Assembly (NCBI GenBank): GCA_029237695.1
Contig: CM055265.1
Location: 123,092,834-123,156,833, forward strand
DNA from: Conchocele bisecta
Taxonomy: Eukaryota; Mollusca; Bivalvia; Lucinida; Thyasiridae
Direction of reading: 5' to 3'
Length of the DNA stretch: 64,000 nucleotides
Position 1 is the first letter of the stretch. The number at the start of each line of letters is the position of its first letter. The notes beneath the pieces are model-generated. The model saw only the letters and a program-made list of their open reading frames with translations, was not told where the DNA came from and searched no databases. The position numbers and the translations under genes are program-made. Below, in pieces: positions 1 to 10,398 of the stretch.

Positions 1-319
1 ACCAAGGTCACGGTCTTGTTAATAGTGGCTCGAGTGTGTGACAAATATTCAGGTGATTCAAGTGTCCAAGTATCGAGCGCAATCCTTCAAGTCATATTGA
101 AAATATTACATGTTGGAAAAAGAGTGCCGCAAGTCACAAAATATGCCCGTCGAAGATGTGCCAGACAGCAAAGATGCAGAAATGTGACGCTGTCACCAAG
201 GCAAAAAACATTAATGAGAATTTGAAACTCTATAGCATTATTTCTTCCTCTCGTTGTGCTAAACATGTATAGTAATTTAGGTAGAGATGTGTAAAGTAGA
301 AATTATATAGAATTGGATA

Positions 320-605
320 CAGAAATGCAGAAAAAATGACTAAGTTAAAAAGGTGATATTTTTGTTAAAAAATCTTTTTTCGGCATAAAAACACCAAGGT
401 GCACATCTTCAATATGTGTAAAAGACGTGTGTATAGTTTCAGAACGATTGACTGAACGGTTTCGGAGGAGTTGTGTACACAAACTCTGTACCCTATATAG
501 AATTGTATAGAAAAATGTAGAAAAAATGGCTAAGTTAAAAACGTGATATTTTTGTTCAAAAATATGTTTTCGGCATAAAAACACCAAGGTGCACATCTTC
601 AATAC
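320..605. repeat. Duplicated dispersed repeat, about 187-bp offset
   Basis: A block ending in 'ggtgcacatcttcaata' occurs at about 320-415 and again at about 510-605. The intervening text ('gtgtatagtttcag...ggaggagttgtg') recurs at 7220-7285, so this is part of a dispersed family. Bases 1-319 and 606-1210 show nothing I can name. The small ORFs there are short, lack family resemblance and are not called. Confidence 0.6.
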
Positions 606-1214
606 CGGTATTTTACCTTGTCAAGGTGTTTATCTGAGATTTACATGTATATCTTGTAAATTTGAAAGCTTCATATCGTTATGTTGAATGTTGAACAACA
701 ACAAGAGAAATGATGGCTTCCATGGGAAAAGTATTTCCCTGTTCTATTATTTTTGGCGATTTACGAGTTCTACATCAAAGATTATTTGTTTAAAGGTATA
801 AAATATACAGTTTACTAAATTTTGAAATACATGCAACAGGTTTAGTAGGTATGCACTTCGGTTGCTCACATTTTTCGAATGGGTCCAATTTTAGCCATAG
901 ATAACGTATCGGAGGTGAATTATTTCTCAACTTTATATCTTTTGACAATTTTAACGAGATGTAAATAAATGTAATAATACAACAAATGATGAACCAATCA
1001 ATACATCATGTGTACCAGGTGCAATGTGAGAGCAGTGAATAACAGTGATTTCAATTTGGATGTTCTCTCCGATCTGGACATTTGAAAAAGATAGGGTGCT
1101 CTACTCCACCAACCCTAGTAGACAGTCAACATCAAATGTCCAACTGTGTGACATATCAAATCTGTGAATACGGTAGTAGTCCACATGTGCAACTGCGAAC
1201 CATAAGTATAATTT

Positions 1215-1306
1215 GTTCACATATTGGATTTTTAAGGAATTAAATGCGAAGGAGCGCGAGCGACCGCAGCATTTAGTTCCTGAAAAAGCCAATATGTGAA
1301 CAATAA
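1215..1306. repeat. Imperfect palindrome
   Basis: The left arm starts TTGTTCACATATTGG and continues through GGAATTAAATGCG; the right arm reads back as the complement, ending CCAATATGTGAACAA. The loop is GC-rich. It looks like the core of a foldback miniature element. No target duplication was identified. Confidence 0.6.
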
Positions 1307-1395
1307 CTGACATATAGTTCAGCCCAGTGTACAATGCAATGTCCCATCCAAGTATTGATTTTCTATTTCATGTTGAACAACAGTTAATCATTACT

Positions 1396-3236
1396 AGATG
1401 GCCGCGGCCTGCATGTCGCGCCTTGTGGCGAGGCATGGACACTAAAAAAAGAGATATAGTATAACGAAAAACTTTAACCAAAATACTTAACCAAAAAACT
1501 TAACCAAAAAGTTTAACCGGACACACGTACGTACGCCAAAGTGCCGACTATATCACGCTTTCCGCAAGCGGGCGCGACAAAACATTAACCAAAAACTTCA
1601 AAGTAATTTGACCTTGACATTGGGCACAGGGGCCGCACGGAGGTGGGAGAATGAAAATATAGATGATGATAAACACCCATGTGAAGTTTCAAGGTAATGG
1701 GCAAAGCAGTTGCAGAGATATAGTATAACGAAAAACTTTAACCAAAAAACTTAACCAAAAAACTTAATCAAAAAACTTAACCAAACACTTTAACCAAAAA
1801 ACTTAACCAAAAACTTCAAAGTAATTGACCTTGACATTGGGCACAGGGGCCGCACGGGAGGGGGGTATATGAAAATATAGATGATGATAAACACCCATGT
1901 GAAGTTTCAAGGGTAATGGGCAAAGCAGTTGCAGAGATATAGTATACACAAAAAACTTAACAACAAACTTTAACCAAAAAACTTAACCAAAAACTTTAAC
2001 CAAAGAACTTAACCAAAACTTTAACCAAAAAACTTAACCAAAAACTTTAACCAAAGAACTTAACCAAAAACTTCAAAGTAATTTGACCTTGACATTTGGG
2101 CACAGGGGGCCGCACAGGAGGGGGTAGAATGAAAATATAGATGATGATAAACACCCATATGAAGTTTCAAGGTATGGCAAAGCAGTTGTAGAGATATAGT
2201 TATAACGAAAAACTTTAACCAAAAAACTTAAACCAAAAACTTAAACAAAAAACCTTTAAACCCAAAAAAATTAACAAAAACTTTAACCAAAAAACTTAAC
2301 CCAAAAACTTTAACCAAAGAAAAAACTTAAACCAAAAATTTCCAATAAAGTTATTTGAAAAACCTTTGAACAAAATTGGGTCACAGGGGCCGCAACAGGA
2401 GGGGTGGTAGAATTGAAAAATATAAGATGAGATTAAACAAACCCATATGAAAAGTTTCAAAGGTAATTTGGGACAAAGCAGAAGTTGCCAGAGATATAGT
2501 ATAACGACAACACTTTAACCAAAAAACTTAACCAAAAAACTTAACCAAAAACTTTAACCAAAAAAACTTAACCAAAAATTTCAAAGTAATTTGACCATTG
2601 ACATTGTTGGCACAGTGGGGCCGCCACAGGAAGGTGGGGTAGAATGAAAATTATAGATGATGAAGAAACACCCATATGAAGAATTTCAAGGTAATGGGCA
2701 AAAGCAGTTTCAGCAAGAATAAGTATTACAACGAAAAACATTTAACCAAAAAACTTAACCAAAAAACATTTAAACCAAAAACTTTAACCAAAAAACCAAA
2801 AAACTTAAACCAAAAAACTTCAAAGTAAATTTGGAACCTTGACATTGGGCACATAGGGGCCGCACGGGATGGGGGTAGAATGAAAATATAGATGATGATA
2901 AACACCCATGTGAAGTTTCAAGGTAATGGGCAGAGCAGTTGCAGAGATATAGTATAACGAAAAACTTTAACGAAAAACTTGAACCAAAAAACTTAACCAA
3001 AAACTTTAACCAAAGAATTTAACCAAAAACTTTAACCAAAAAACTTAACCAAACAACTTAACCAAAAAACTTAACCAAAAACTTTAACCAAAGAACTTAA
3101 CCAAAAACTTTAACCAAAAAACTTAACCTTACAGCTTAACCAAAAACTTTAACCGGACACACGTACGTACGTACGTACGTACGTACGTACGCCAAACGGC
3201 CGACTACATCGCGCTTTCCGCAAGCGGGCGCGACAA
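1396..3236. mobile_element. Helitron-like non-autonomous element with tandem core
   Basis: The left end reads CTAGATGGCCGCGGCC: a CTAG terminus next to a GGCCGCGGCC hairpin. The body holds at least five degenerate units, each with a run of ACTTTAACCAAAAA-type words followed by 'ttgaccttgacattgggcac' and 'cacccatgtgaagtttcaagg', starting near 1598, 1815, 2072, 2577 and 2818. The right end is an ACGT microsatellite (about 3157-3190) followed by the hairpin 'gcgctttccgcaagcg'. A second copy of that right end lies at 1545-1580. Units between about 2200 and 2830 carry many extra bases compared with their neighbours. The Helitron-like assignment is inferred from termini; no Rep/helicase gene is present. 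Confidence 0.6.
3157..3192. repeat. (ACGT)n microsatellite
   Basis: A run of about nine perfect CGTA/ACGT repeats sits just inside the right hairpin of the Helitron-like element. From 3240 to about 3600 I see no gene or clear repeat. Confidence 0.85.
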
Positions 3237-3679
3237 AAACTGGTAATACACAACTTATTGGGGTTAAATGTTGCAATATGTGAAATAATATCTCAGCCGT
3301 GCCTTGCAAAGTGCAAGCTCAGTTAATCACAATACTGGTACCTTTGGTTGGTAAGCTCCTATGAAATGGTACCCACTGACAATTATCAACCTTATGTCTC
3401 CCTCTATAACAGTGCAGGTGCACAAATGTAATTATAATCAGTTTCAAGCACACCATCTGGAAGTAACTTTATTTGATTCTGTATACAATCCATTCATAAC
3501 ACACACCATATGAATGCACAGCAACAACTCTGTTAAGTGGACAGAATTTTAAGTCTTAAGTGGCATGTGCTGTAAATAATGGTTTGGTGCTTCACATATA
3601 TTTAACAATTTAACAATCATGGGTCTGGCATGCACATTGTATGGATCAACTGTGCAATTACTACCATCATTCATGGATC

Positions 3680-3900
3680 AAGTGCACCTGTGCAACCACA
3701 TCCACTGCCCTAACCTGCCCGTGTCTAGTCACAACATCACCTATGTAGATGCCTGTGCCACCATCAATTCTGTGTGCCTGTGTCACCACATCCACAGCCC
3801 CACGTCTATAGTCACAACATCACCTGTGCCACCATGCCCACAGCCCCAACCTGCTCACGTCTATTGTCACAATCGAAACATCACCTGTGCCTGTCTCTTC
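3680..3900. repeat. Degenerate minisatellite
   Basis: Phrases such as 'tcacaacatcacctgtgcc', 'accacatccac' and 'cacagcccc' recur every 50-80 bp in imperfect copies. The plus-strand ORF over this stretch (3619-4128) is explained by the repeat and by the antisense of the IQ-repeat pseudogene, so I do not call it a gene. Confidence 0.55.
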
Positions 3901-4661
3901 GCCAGACTCTCCAGGCGAGATTTGAAGCCTTTAAAACCCGCCTGTATCTGTGACACGGCCTGCTTCCCGTTTCCTGGCTGCTCAGCTGTCAGCTTCTTAT
4001 CTTTAGCTCCCATTATTTCCAACCTTTCCATGAAACATTTTACTCCTGCTTGGATTGTCTCTTTTGCTTGTTTCATCGTTTTTAATTCTATTCGCGACTT
4101 GAAGCCTTTAAAGCTTGCCTGTATCTGAGAAATTGCCTTGTCTTGCTTTGCATTTTCTCTCCCCTTGGCTTGCAATAAGTCCTTCCTTTCTTTAAAACCC
4201 TTAAATCCTGCCTGAATAATCCCCTTTGCCTTTTTCTCATCTTTCACTGTTTTCACTTCCATTCGAGACTTAAAACCCTTAAACCCTGCCTGGATTTGAG
4301 AAACAGATTTGGCTTTTTCTTGCTTTCCCTTACGAAGTGTTTTCACTTCCATTCAGGATTTGAATCCTCTAAAACCGGCCTGTAGTTGTGAAACTGCCCT
4401 GTCCTCCTGTGATTTGCCTTGTCTCCCCTTACCCTTAGCCTGCAATATTTCCTTCCGGTCCTTAAACCCTTTGAATCAGGCTTGAATTGCCTCTTTGGCT
4501 TTTTTCTCATCTTTCTGTATTTTCACCTCTGATCTCTTTTTTAGATCATGAAAACCAGCCTGAATAGCTTGAATAGCTTTTGTTTCGCCCAAGTCCGACT
4601 TTTTACTTTCCTTTTTCGTTCTTGACCCAGCGACAGGGTGCTTTTTTGCCGCCTTAGCCAT
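3867..4661 (-). pseudogene. IQ-motif repeat protein, broken by two in-frame stops
   Basis: One minus-strand reading frame runs from an ATG at 4661 (MAKAAKKHP...) to a stop at 3867. It contains about eight copies of a motif close to IQAGFKGFKSR, which fits the IQ calmodulin-binding consensus IQxxx[RK]Gxxx[RK]. The copies are separated by Lys/Glu-rich linkers of 25-30 residues and alternate between two linker types, so the array grew from a two-motif unit. Two TGA codons interrupt the frame, near 4476 (in place of the Gly after IQA) and near 4353 (in place of an Arg after FKS); each is one base from the expected codon. Lysine-rich linkers are conserved across both stops. It may be a decayed copy of a functional IQ-repeat gene elsewhere. 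The family member is not recognised. The start lies next to the end of a Helitron-like element at 4677, so upstream sequence may have been replaced. Confidence 0.6.
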
Positions 4662-4676
4662 TAACTTAAAATTGAA

Positions 4677-4950
4677 CAAGAAACGAGGCAAAGCCACGAA
4701 GGCCAGGTTTTTTCCAAGCATAGACACTTGGATAACATAATTATACCCACTTTTTGTAGACTAGATGGCCGTGGCCTGCATGTCGTGCCTTGGGGCGAGG
4801 CATGGACACTAAAAAAATAGATATAGTAGATGGAAAAACTTTTAACGAAAAAAAAACTTTAACCGGACACACGGACGTACGGATGGACGGACGGACATAT
4901 GCCAAAATGCCGACGATATCGCGCTTTCCGCAAGCGGGTGCGACAATGAT
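4677..4950. mobile_element. Nested Helitron-like ends
   Basis: The left end CAAGAAACGAGGCAAAGCC has an internal GGC/GCC hairpin. It runs into a second left end, CTAGATGGCCGTGGCC, at about 4764, then a (GACG)-rich stretch at 4870-4900 and the right-end hairpin 'gcgctttccgcaagcg' at about 4921. The same arrangement recurs at 5444-5700, 25501-25760 and 26660-26920. Confidence 0.55.
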
Positions 4951-7000
4951 GATAAACACCCATGTGAAGTATCAAGGTAATGGGTGAAGCAGTTGCAGAG
5001 ATATAGTACAGGAAAAAACTTTAACAAATAAATTCAAAGTAATTTGACCTTGGGCACAGGGGCCGCACGGTTGCGGGTTAGAATGAAAATATGGATGATG
5101 ATAAACACCCATGTGAAGTTTCAAGGTAATGGGCGAAGCAGTTGCAGAGATATAGTATAACGAAAAACTTTAACCAGACGTACGTTAAAAAGTTAACGTT
5201 GAAAATGGCTAAGTCAATTACGTAGAAATAACAGATGAAGGTAAAAAAAATGGTCACATGTTGGATAGTTGTATGTGGTAGGCACCCCTTGGTTATGAAG
5301 CTGTGAAAGTTTGGTGGTCCTAGGTGTTACAGTACCAAAGAAATGGACTTAAACACGAAAACTTAACATTGTAAACGCGAAAACTTAACATTCAAAATGG
5401 CTAAGTCGACTGCGCGGAAAAAATGGGTCAAGTTAAAAAACAAGAAACGAGGCAAAGCCACGAAGGCCAGGTTTTTTCCAAGCATGGACACTTGGATAAC
5501 ATAATTATACCCACTTTTTGTAGACTAGATGGCCGTGGCCTGCATGTCGCGCCTTGAGGCGAGGCATGGACACTAAAAAAATAGATATAGTAAACACTTT
5601 AACGAAAAAACTTTAACCGGACACACGGACGTACGGACGGACGGACGTATGCCAAAATGCCGACGATATCGCGCTTTCCGCAAGCGGGTGCGACAATGAT
5701 GATAAACACCCATGTGAAGTATCAAGGTAATGGGTGAAGCAGTTGCAGAGATATAGTACAGGAAAAAACTTTAACAAATAAATTCAAAGTAATTTGACCT
5801 TGACATTGTGCACAGGGGCCGCACGGTTGGGGGTTAGAATGAAAATATGGACGATGATAAACACCCATGTGAAGTTTCAAGGTAATGGGCAAAGCAGTTG
5901 CAGAGATATAGTATAACAAAAAATGAAACCAACCAAAACATTTAACCAGACGTACGTTAAAAAAGTTAACGTTGAAAATGGCTAAGTCAATTACGTAGAA
6001 ATAATAGGTGAAGGTAAAAAAATGGTCACATGTTGGATAGTTGTATGTGGTAGGCACCCCTTGGTTATGAAGCTGTGAAAGTTTGGTGGTCCTAGGTGGT
6101 ACAGTACCAAAGAAATGGACTTAAACACGAAAACTTAACATTGTAAACGCGAAAACTACATTGAAAATGGCTAAGTCGACTGCGTGGAAAAAATGGGTCA
6201 AGTTAAAAAAAAAGTAACATGTTGGATAGTGATATGTGGTGGGCACCCCTTGATTATGAAGCTGTGAAAGTTTGGTGGTCCTAGGTGGTACAGTACCAAA
6301 GAAATGGACTTAAACACGAAAACTTAACATTGTAAACGGGAAAACTTAACATTGAAAATGGCTAAGTAGACTGCGCGGAAAAAATGGGTGAAGTTAAAAA
6401 AAAAGTAACATGTTGGATAGTGATATGTGGTGGGCACCCCTTGATTATGAAGCTGTGAAAGTTTGGTGGTCTTAGGTGGTACAGTAACAAAGAAATGGAC
6501 TCAAACACGAAAACTTAACATTGATTGTGGACGCCGCCCGCCCGCCCGCACGCCCGCCCGCCCGCCCGGCTTTCTCCAATCCAATAGCCTGGATTTTTTT
6601 TTAAAAAACCTGGCTAAAAAGTAACATGTTGGATAGTAATATGTGGTGGGCACCCCTTGATTATGAAGCTGTGAAAGTTTGGTGGTCCTAGGTGGTACAG
6701 TAACAAAGAAATGGACTGAAACTTAACATTGTAAACGCGAAAACTTAACATTGAAAATGGCTAAGTCGACTGCGCAGAAAAAATGGGTCAAGTTAAAAAA
6801 AAAGTAACATGTTGGATAGTAATATGTGGTGGGCACCCCTTGATTATGAAGCTGTGAAAGTTTGGTGGTCCTAGGTGGTACAGTAACAAAGAAATGGACT
6901 CAAACACGAAAACTTAACATTGATTGTGGACGCCGCCCGCCCGCCGCCCGCCCGCCCGGCTTTCGCCAATCCAATAGCCTGGATTTTTTTTGAAAAAAAC
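4951..7000. repeat. Repeat block with 'gttggatagtgatatgtgg' units
   Basis: Two kinds of unit alternate. One carries 'cacccatgtgaag...agcagttgcagagatatagta'. The other is 185-200 bp and carries 'acatgttggatag', 'ggcaccccttg', 'tttggtggtcctaggtg' and 'gaaaatggctaagtc', with copies at about 5266, 6028, 6211, 6407, 6625 and 6808. Two units are joined to (CCGC)n tracts at 6533-6568 and 6930-6958, followed by 'caatccaatagcctgg'. ORFs across this block are repeats of the same translated text and are not genes. The same block recurs at 25500-29100. Confidence 0.7.
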
Positions 7001-7374
7001 CTGGCTAAAAATAGAACAATGAAATGTTTAGGAAAGTGTTACAATATTTATAAAAGTTATAGTACTTGAAGATAGTTTGGTATAATATATCACAATAGAT
7101 AATAGTATATAAAATATGTAATAGTTGACAATACGACAGTTTAACAAATATAATCATGCATACTTGTACAATTATTAATAAATAGACAATTTGACAAATT
7201 GGTAGTACAGGTATGTGTAGAAGACGTGTGTATAGTTTCAGATCGATCGACTGAACAGTTTCGGAGGAGTTGTGTACACAAACTATGCACTTTTTCTGTC
7301 CGCCGCCCGCCCACCCCGCGGTAAAACATAATACATGTACGTACCGTTTTTTAAAAATGGTCGTATAAAAAACT

Positions 7375-7445
7375 TTTTGACGTAATTGTACACGGGCGGA
7401 CGTATGGAACCTCGAGAGCAACGCAATATGCCCCCCTAGCTATCA
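7375..7445. repeat. Right-end module of a Helitron-like element
   Basis: 'gggcggacg' is followed by 'aacgcaatatgcccccctagctatcacatagg'. This matches the end at about 47960-47995 ('acgcaatatgctccccttgctatcggatagg'). Confidence 0.5.
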
Positions 7446-7503
7446 CATAGGAGTCATAAAGACACAAACCCATGAAAATCATGCTTAGAGAGGTTCTACT
7501 TAC

Positions 7504-7604
7504 TTTTCAACGTCGTCAGATATAGAGAAGTTGTCATATTTCCAGATCCTGTCCAAATTATTGGTGGCGATATTCTTGGTTTTGGTTGAGGTGTACACGG
7601 ACAT
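7504..7604 (-). CDS. CLPTM1L: CLPTM1L coding exon 2
   Basis: The exon is 101 bp: 33 codons plus two bases, preceded by TTGTTTCAG and followed by GTAAGTAG. It joins exon 1 in phase 0 and would continue in phase 2. The translation is hydrophilic and fits the luminal domain just after the first membrane segment. Confidence 0.85.
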
Positions 7605-9406
7605 CTGAAACAAGGAGTGAAATGGTTATTACTGACCTGTAGCCTGTTTCACCAACATTGCAAAGTATACTTATCTAGCAAAGTATACTTTTAGGGAGAA
7701 ATTTTCAATTTAAAGATAAATTTATTAATTTTTATTATACTGAATTTATTACATTATCACAGCCAAAATGGCTGTGATAATGTAATAAATTCAGTATAAT
7801 AATTCTGCATACTTTAAATCATCAAATATATGCAGTCATTAGTTCTATATGAAATAATTCATTTCGGGAAAAATAAATGATTTCTCCCTCAAAGTATACT
7901 TTGCTAGATAAGTATACTTTTCAATCTTGATGAAATTGGCTACAGAGCTCCAGATAAGGTGCATATGTATTTTACACACTTATTTTAGCAGAATATGCAT
8001 TGATTTTCAAACTGGGTAGTGAAAATACTGTAATAAAGTTTAAAATTAAGTGATTTTTTTTATTTTTTTCATCATTTGTTCCCTATTTAATAAGGAAGAA
8101 AATCAATAATACATTTGTAAAAGTAAAATACGCATTGCATTAGAAATATGGGGTATAATACTCTTTAGATACAAAATTTATCTGGAGCCCCATTACTGAC
8201 TGATGAAAAGTCAGATGGAGTCGGACCAAATTTAGTAAGTAATAGTCAGTATACATGTACTATATTTATTTTCCTGAGGTTGTTGTTTCATTCTAGTCAC
8301 AGGTGACTGAAAAACATTGCATGTCAGTATCATTTTTTAGTATAAGTGTAAGGTCAGCAACGTAGTAAAACATGTGCATATTTCAAACCCGTTAAAATGA
8401 CAGGAATCGGTAGGTTACTATATAACAAGTTCCATGGAATATATATAAGCATACAGCATCCAGCGTCACAGTCCTGTTTACCGGGTTAAAAAGTATATTT
8501 TGCATGTGATATAGCACTATAGTTTTGTCACCCCGTGCTCTCCAGAAAGTCGTCGAAATCGACAGCCCCTATGGTAAGGTAACAACTTCTATGATTTTAA
8601 CGGGTTTGAAAAAGGTGCGTGTTTCACAGCGTTGCTTACCTTTTTATTTATATTAGATACTAGATATTATCGTTGATTCTTTTTCTGGCACCTGTGATTC
8701 TAGTCAGGCAAAAGGTAACTCTTAGCACTCATGCAGCCCGATATAGATAATACAGTAAGTGAGCAGAGGCTCACTGATACCCCCAGCCGACGCTTCGACC
8801 TACATACAAACACTTTATCGTAAATCTTATGGATGGATTGACGGACGTTCATACGAGAGGGCACTTGTTCAAGTTGTTGGGTATTTATTTTGTTTTCGGG
8901 GTACCCAATAAGGAGATTTTCTATTCTTCCAAGTACCCAACAAACAACGGAATGAATGGAATTTACAGTTACCTACATTTATTGTTCTCAGTATCCAACA
9001 AAGGCCCTCTCGTGCACTCGGACAAGCAAACGCACAGAAATACGAAAACTATATACTCCTCGACATACTTCGTATGCCAGGAGTATAATAAAGTTTTCAA
9101 TTCTCAGCACAGCAGCAACCAGTGTTGGCCCTGATCAGACTACCTGTAAGTGCAGGCTGATCTGGGACTACACAGGTCGCAAACTCAATGAGACCTTTTC
9201 ATTACGGAAAGTTTTTAAATCCTTCAATGTTATTAAATTCATCAGCTTACCTCCAGATCTTTATGCTTAGCAATGTACGGATTGATGCATTTCTGGGTCT
9301 TGCTGTCACAATGTGCGGGGAAGAAAATGGCAGCTATCGTCCACATGGAGTAACCGATATATGCCAGGAAAAGACCGCACACAGCGGTTGTAAAGGTGAA
9401 CTTCAT
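7504..9406 (-). CDS. CLPTM1L: CLPTM1L, 5' coding part (two exons, partial)
   Basis: This is the start of a CLPTM1-like gene: join(9406..9251, 7604..7504). CLPTM1L is a multi-pass ER membrane protein that acts as a lipid scramblase in GPI-anchor synthesis (known for the family). The first 52 residues include one hydrophobic segment (about residues 5-30) and a short luminal stretch with CINPYIAKHK, which resembles the family's CIQPYLARRP. Exon 2 begins MSVYTSTKTK, resembling the family's LSVYTTTRS, and ends in an acidic DDVEK. Splice sites fit: donor GTAAGC after 9251, acceptor TTTCAG before 7604, donor GTAAGT after 7504. The rest of the protein (about 450 residues expected) is not seen. It lies beyond the left edge or in exons I did not recognise in 1-7500. 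Both genes in the window share the minus strand. Confidence 0.85.
7638..7944. mobile_element. Foldback MITE, family 1 (best-preserved copy)
   Basis: The ends are TGTAGCC...GGCTACA. Each arm carries two copies of AAGTATACTT about 20 bp apart, then 'gggagaaat', and the centre is a strong hairpin ('acattatcacagcc' ... 'ggctgtgataatgt'). Other copies lie at about 19150-19505, 24956-25252, 32014-32321, 48713-48997 and 49270-50123. It is adjacent to a family 3 terminus (GAGCTCCAGATAAGG) on its right. Confidence 0.85.
8350..8640. mobile_element. Foldback element with about 75-bp arms
   Basis: The left arm contains 'tcagcaacg' and 'tttcaaacccgttaaaat'; the right arm reads back as 'taagcaacg' and the same 'tttcaaacccgttaaaat'. 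The arms are imperfect, about 290 bp end to end. No coding potential. Confidence 0.65.
8853..9014. mobile_element. Small TIR element (ACGAGAGGGC ends)
   Basis: Ends ACGAGAGGGC and GCCCTCTCGT flank a core with 'ttgttgggta' and 'tacccaacaaa'. A related element with ACGAATGAATAC ends is at 39186-39300. Both sit beside GGAC/GACG microsatellite DNA. The plus-strand ORFs at 8829-9270 are by-products of this element and are not called. Confidence 0.6.
9251..9406 (-). CDS. CLPTM1L: CLPTM1L coding exon 1
   Basis: The exon gives 52 codons from ATG at 9406 to the donor site GTAAGC, ending in phase 0. An acceptor-like CCCATTGCAG ends at about 9440, just upstream of the ATG, so a separate non-coding leader exon probably exists further right; I cannot place it. 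The predicted N-terminal hydrophobic segment is a signal-anchor-like helix. Confidence 0.85.
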
Positions 9407-9557
9407 CTTCTTTGAGAGAAACCAACCACCCTCAATAACCTGCAATGGGAAGAGCATGGTCGGGTTTTCAACAGTGACCCTTGGGGCATTTTGACACTTT
9501 GGAACTTGTTGCCCAGAGATACATTTTGCTATACACATTGTTTTAACTAAAAACATA

Positions 9558-9762
9558 TTAACCCTTTCAATGCGGAATTAAATGTTGTCGTCTGCTGTTT
9601 ATTTTTTATCTTCCATTTTGCTCATCAAAAACATACTTTGACAACACTTTAGAATCATTTCCAATGGAAATGATTCTAAAGTGCTGTCAAAATATGTTTT
9701 TATTCAGAAAGAAGACAAAATATAACACGACTATTTCCGTTTCCAGCATTCTAAGGGCTAAA
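9558..9762. mobile_element. TTAA-flanked MITE, family 2
   Basis: It begins TTAACCCTTTCAATGC, with 'gtcgtctgctg' inside and a central palindrome 'tagaatcatttccaatggaaatgattcta'. Sister copies are at 33125-33335 and 52476-52691, both bounded by TTAA. The right end here is slightly decayed ('aagggctaaa'). TTAA target duplication is typical of piggyBac-type transposons. Confidence 0.7.
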
Positions 9763-9944
9763 CCTTCCATCCAAAATATGTAACATCGACCGTTTCATAC
9801 ACATTTTGGGACTTCCAATCATCCAATTTAAAAAAAATAATAAAAAATTAAATGTCAAATGCAGATCCAGACGAGATGGCTCATCCTGTGAATGTTAGCT
9901 TATGGCTTGTGGGGTTAAAATTGTATTTTGAAAATGAAATAAAA

Positions 9945-10115
9945 TGAATGGGGTTTAACGTCCCAGCAAACAGCTAAGGTCATATAGGGACGGGATCACA
10001 GTTTAAAGTCTCATCCGACAGACCAGTGGGATGGAATTATATCATTCCCTAGGGTAGGTTTTGAACTCACAACCTTCTACCCCTGAGCCACAGTATTGAA
10101 GTCATGTCTACCCCT
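9945..10115 (-). mobile_element. tRNA-derived SINE-like copy, degraded
   Basis: On the minus strand, about 10093-10050 reads TGGCTCAGGGGTAGA (A-box-like) then GTGAGTTCAAAACC (B-box-like), as in a tRNA-derived SINE head. The tail holds 'gtttaacgtcccagcaaacagc', a phrase like those seen in mollusc SINE families. Related tails occur at 17410-17530, 19860-20330 and 48400-49080. Confidence 0.55.
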
Positions 10116-10230
10116 AAGCCACAGCCCATTCATGTGTATTTTGAACTATAAGACACTGTGTCTGAGATAAACTTTATTCAGCAAATTGATACCGTTCACT
10201 TAGCTTAGATAATCTCAGCTATATGAAGTT

Positions 10231-10398
10231 CTAGAGCTCCAGTTAAGGTGCGTAATTTGGAGGTAATTTTCTTATTTCTTCATCAAAAATGGCAAGTTGG
10301 GAGTGCTTTAGAATCGTCTCAATGAGACGATTGTAAAGGACTCCCAACTTGCCATTTTTGAGGAAGAAATAACAAAATTTCACCCAAAGTTGGTCAAA
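10231..10398. mobile_element. MITE family 3, right end cut off
   Basis: The left end is GAGCTCCAGTTAAGG and the centre is the palindrome 'agaatcgtctcaatgagacgatt'. It matches the complete copy at 34383-34571 until 'ttggtcaaa', where the next element (CTAGAAATGTGG) begins. The right end has therefore been replaced or displaced by that insertion. Confidence 0.7.

Noticed and set aside
3619..4128. Plus-strand ORF of 169 residues
   Set aside because: It is the antisense of the IQ-repeat frame joined to a minisatellite; the minus frame has clear protein motifs.
9440..9556. CLPTM1L coding start upstream of 9406
   Set aside because: The frame stays open, but an acceptor-like CAG lies at about 9440 and the family-like N-terminus starts at the 9406 Met.
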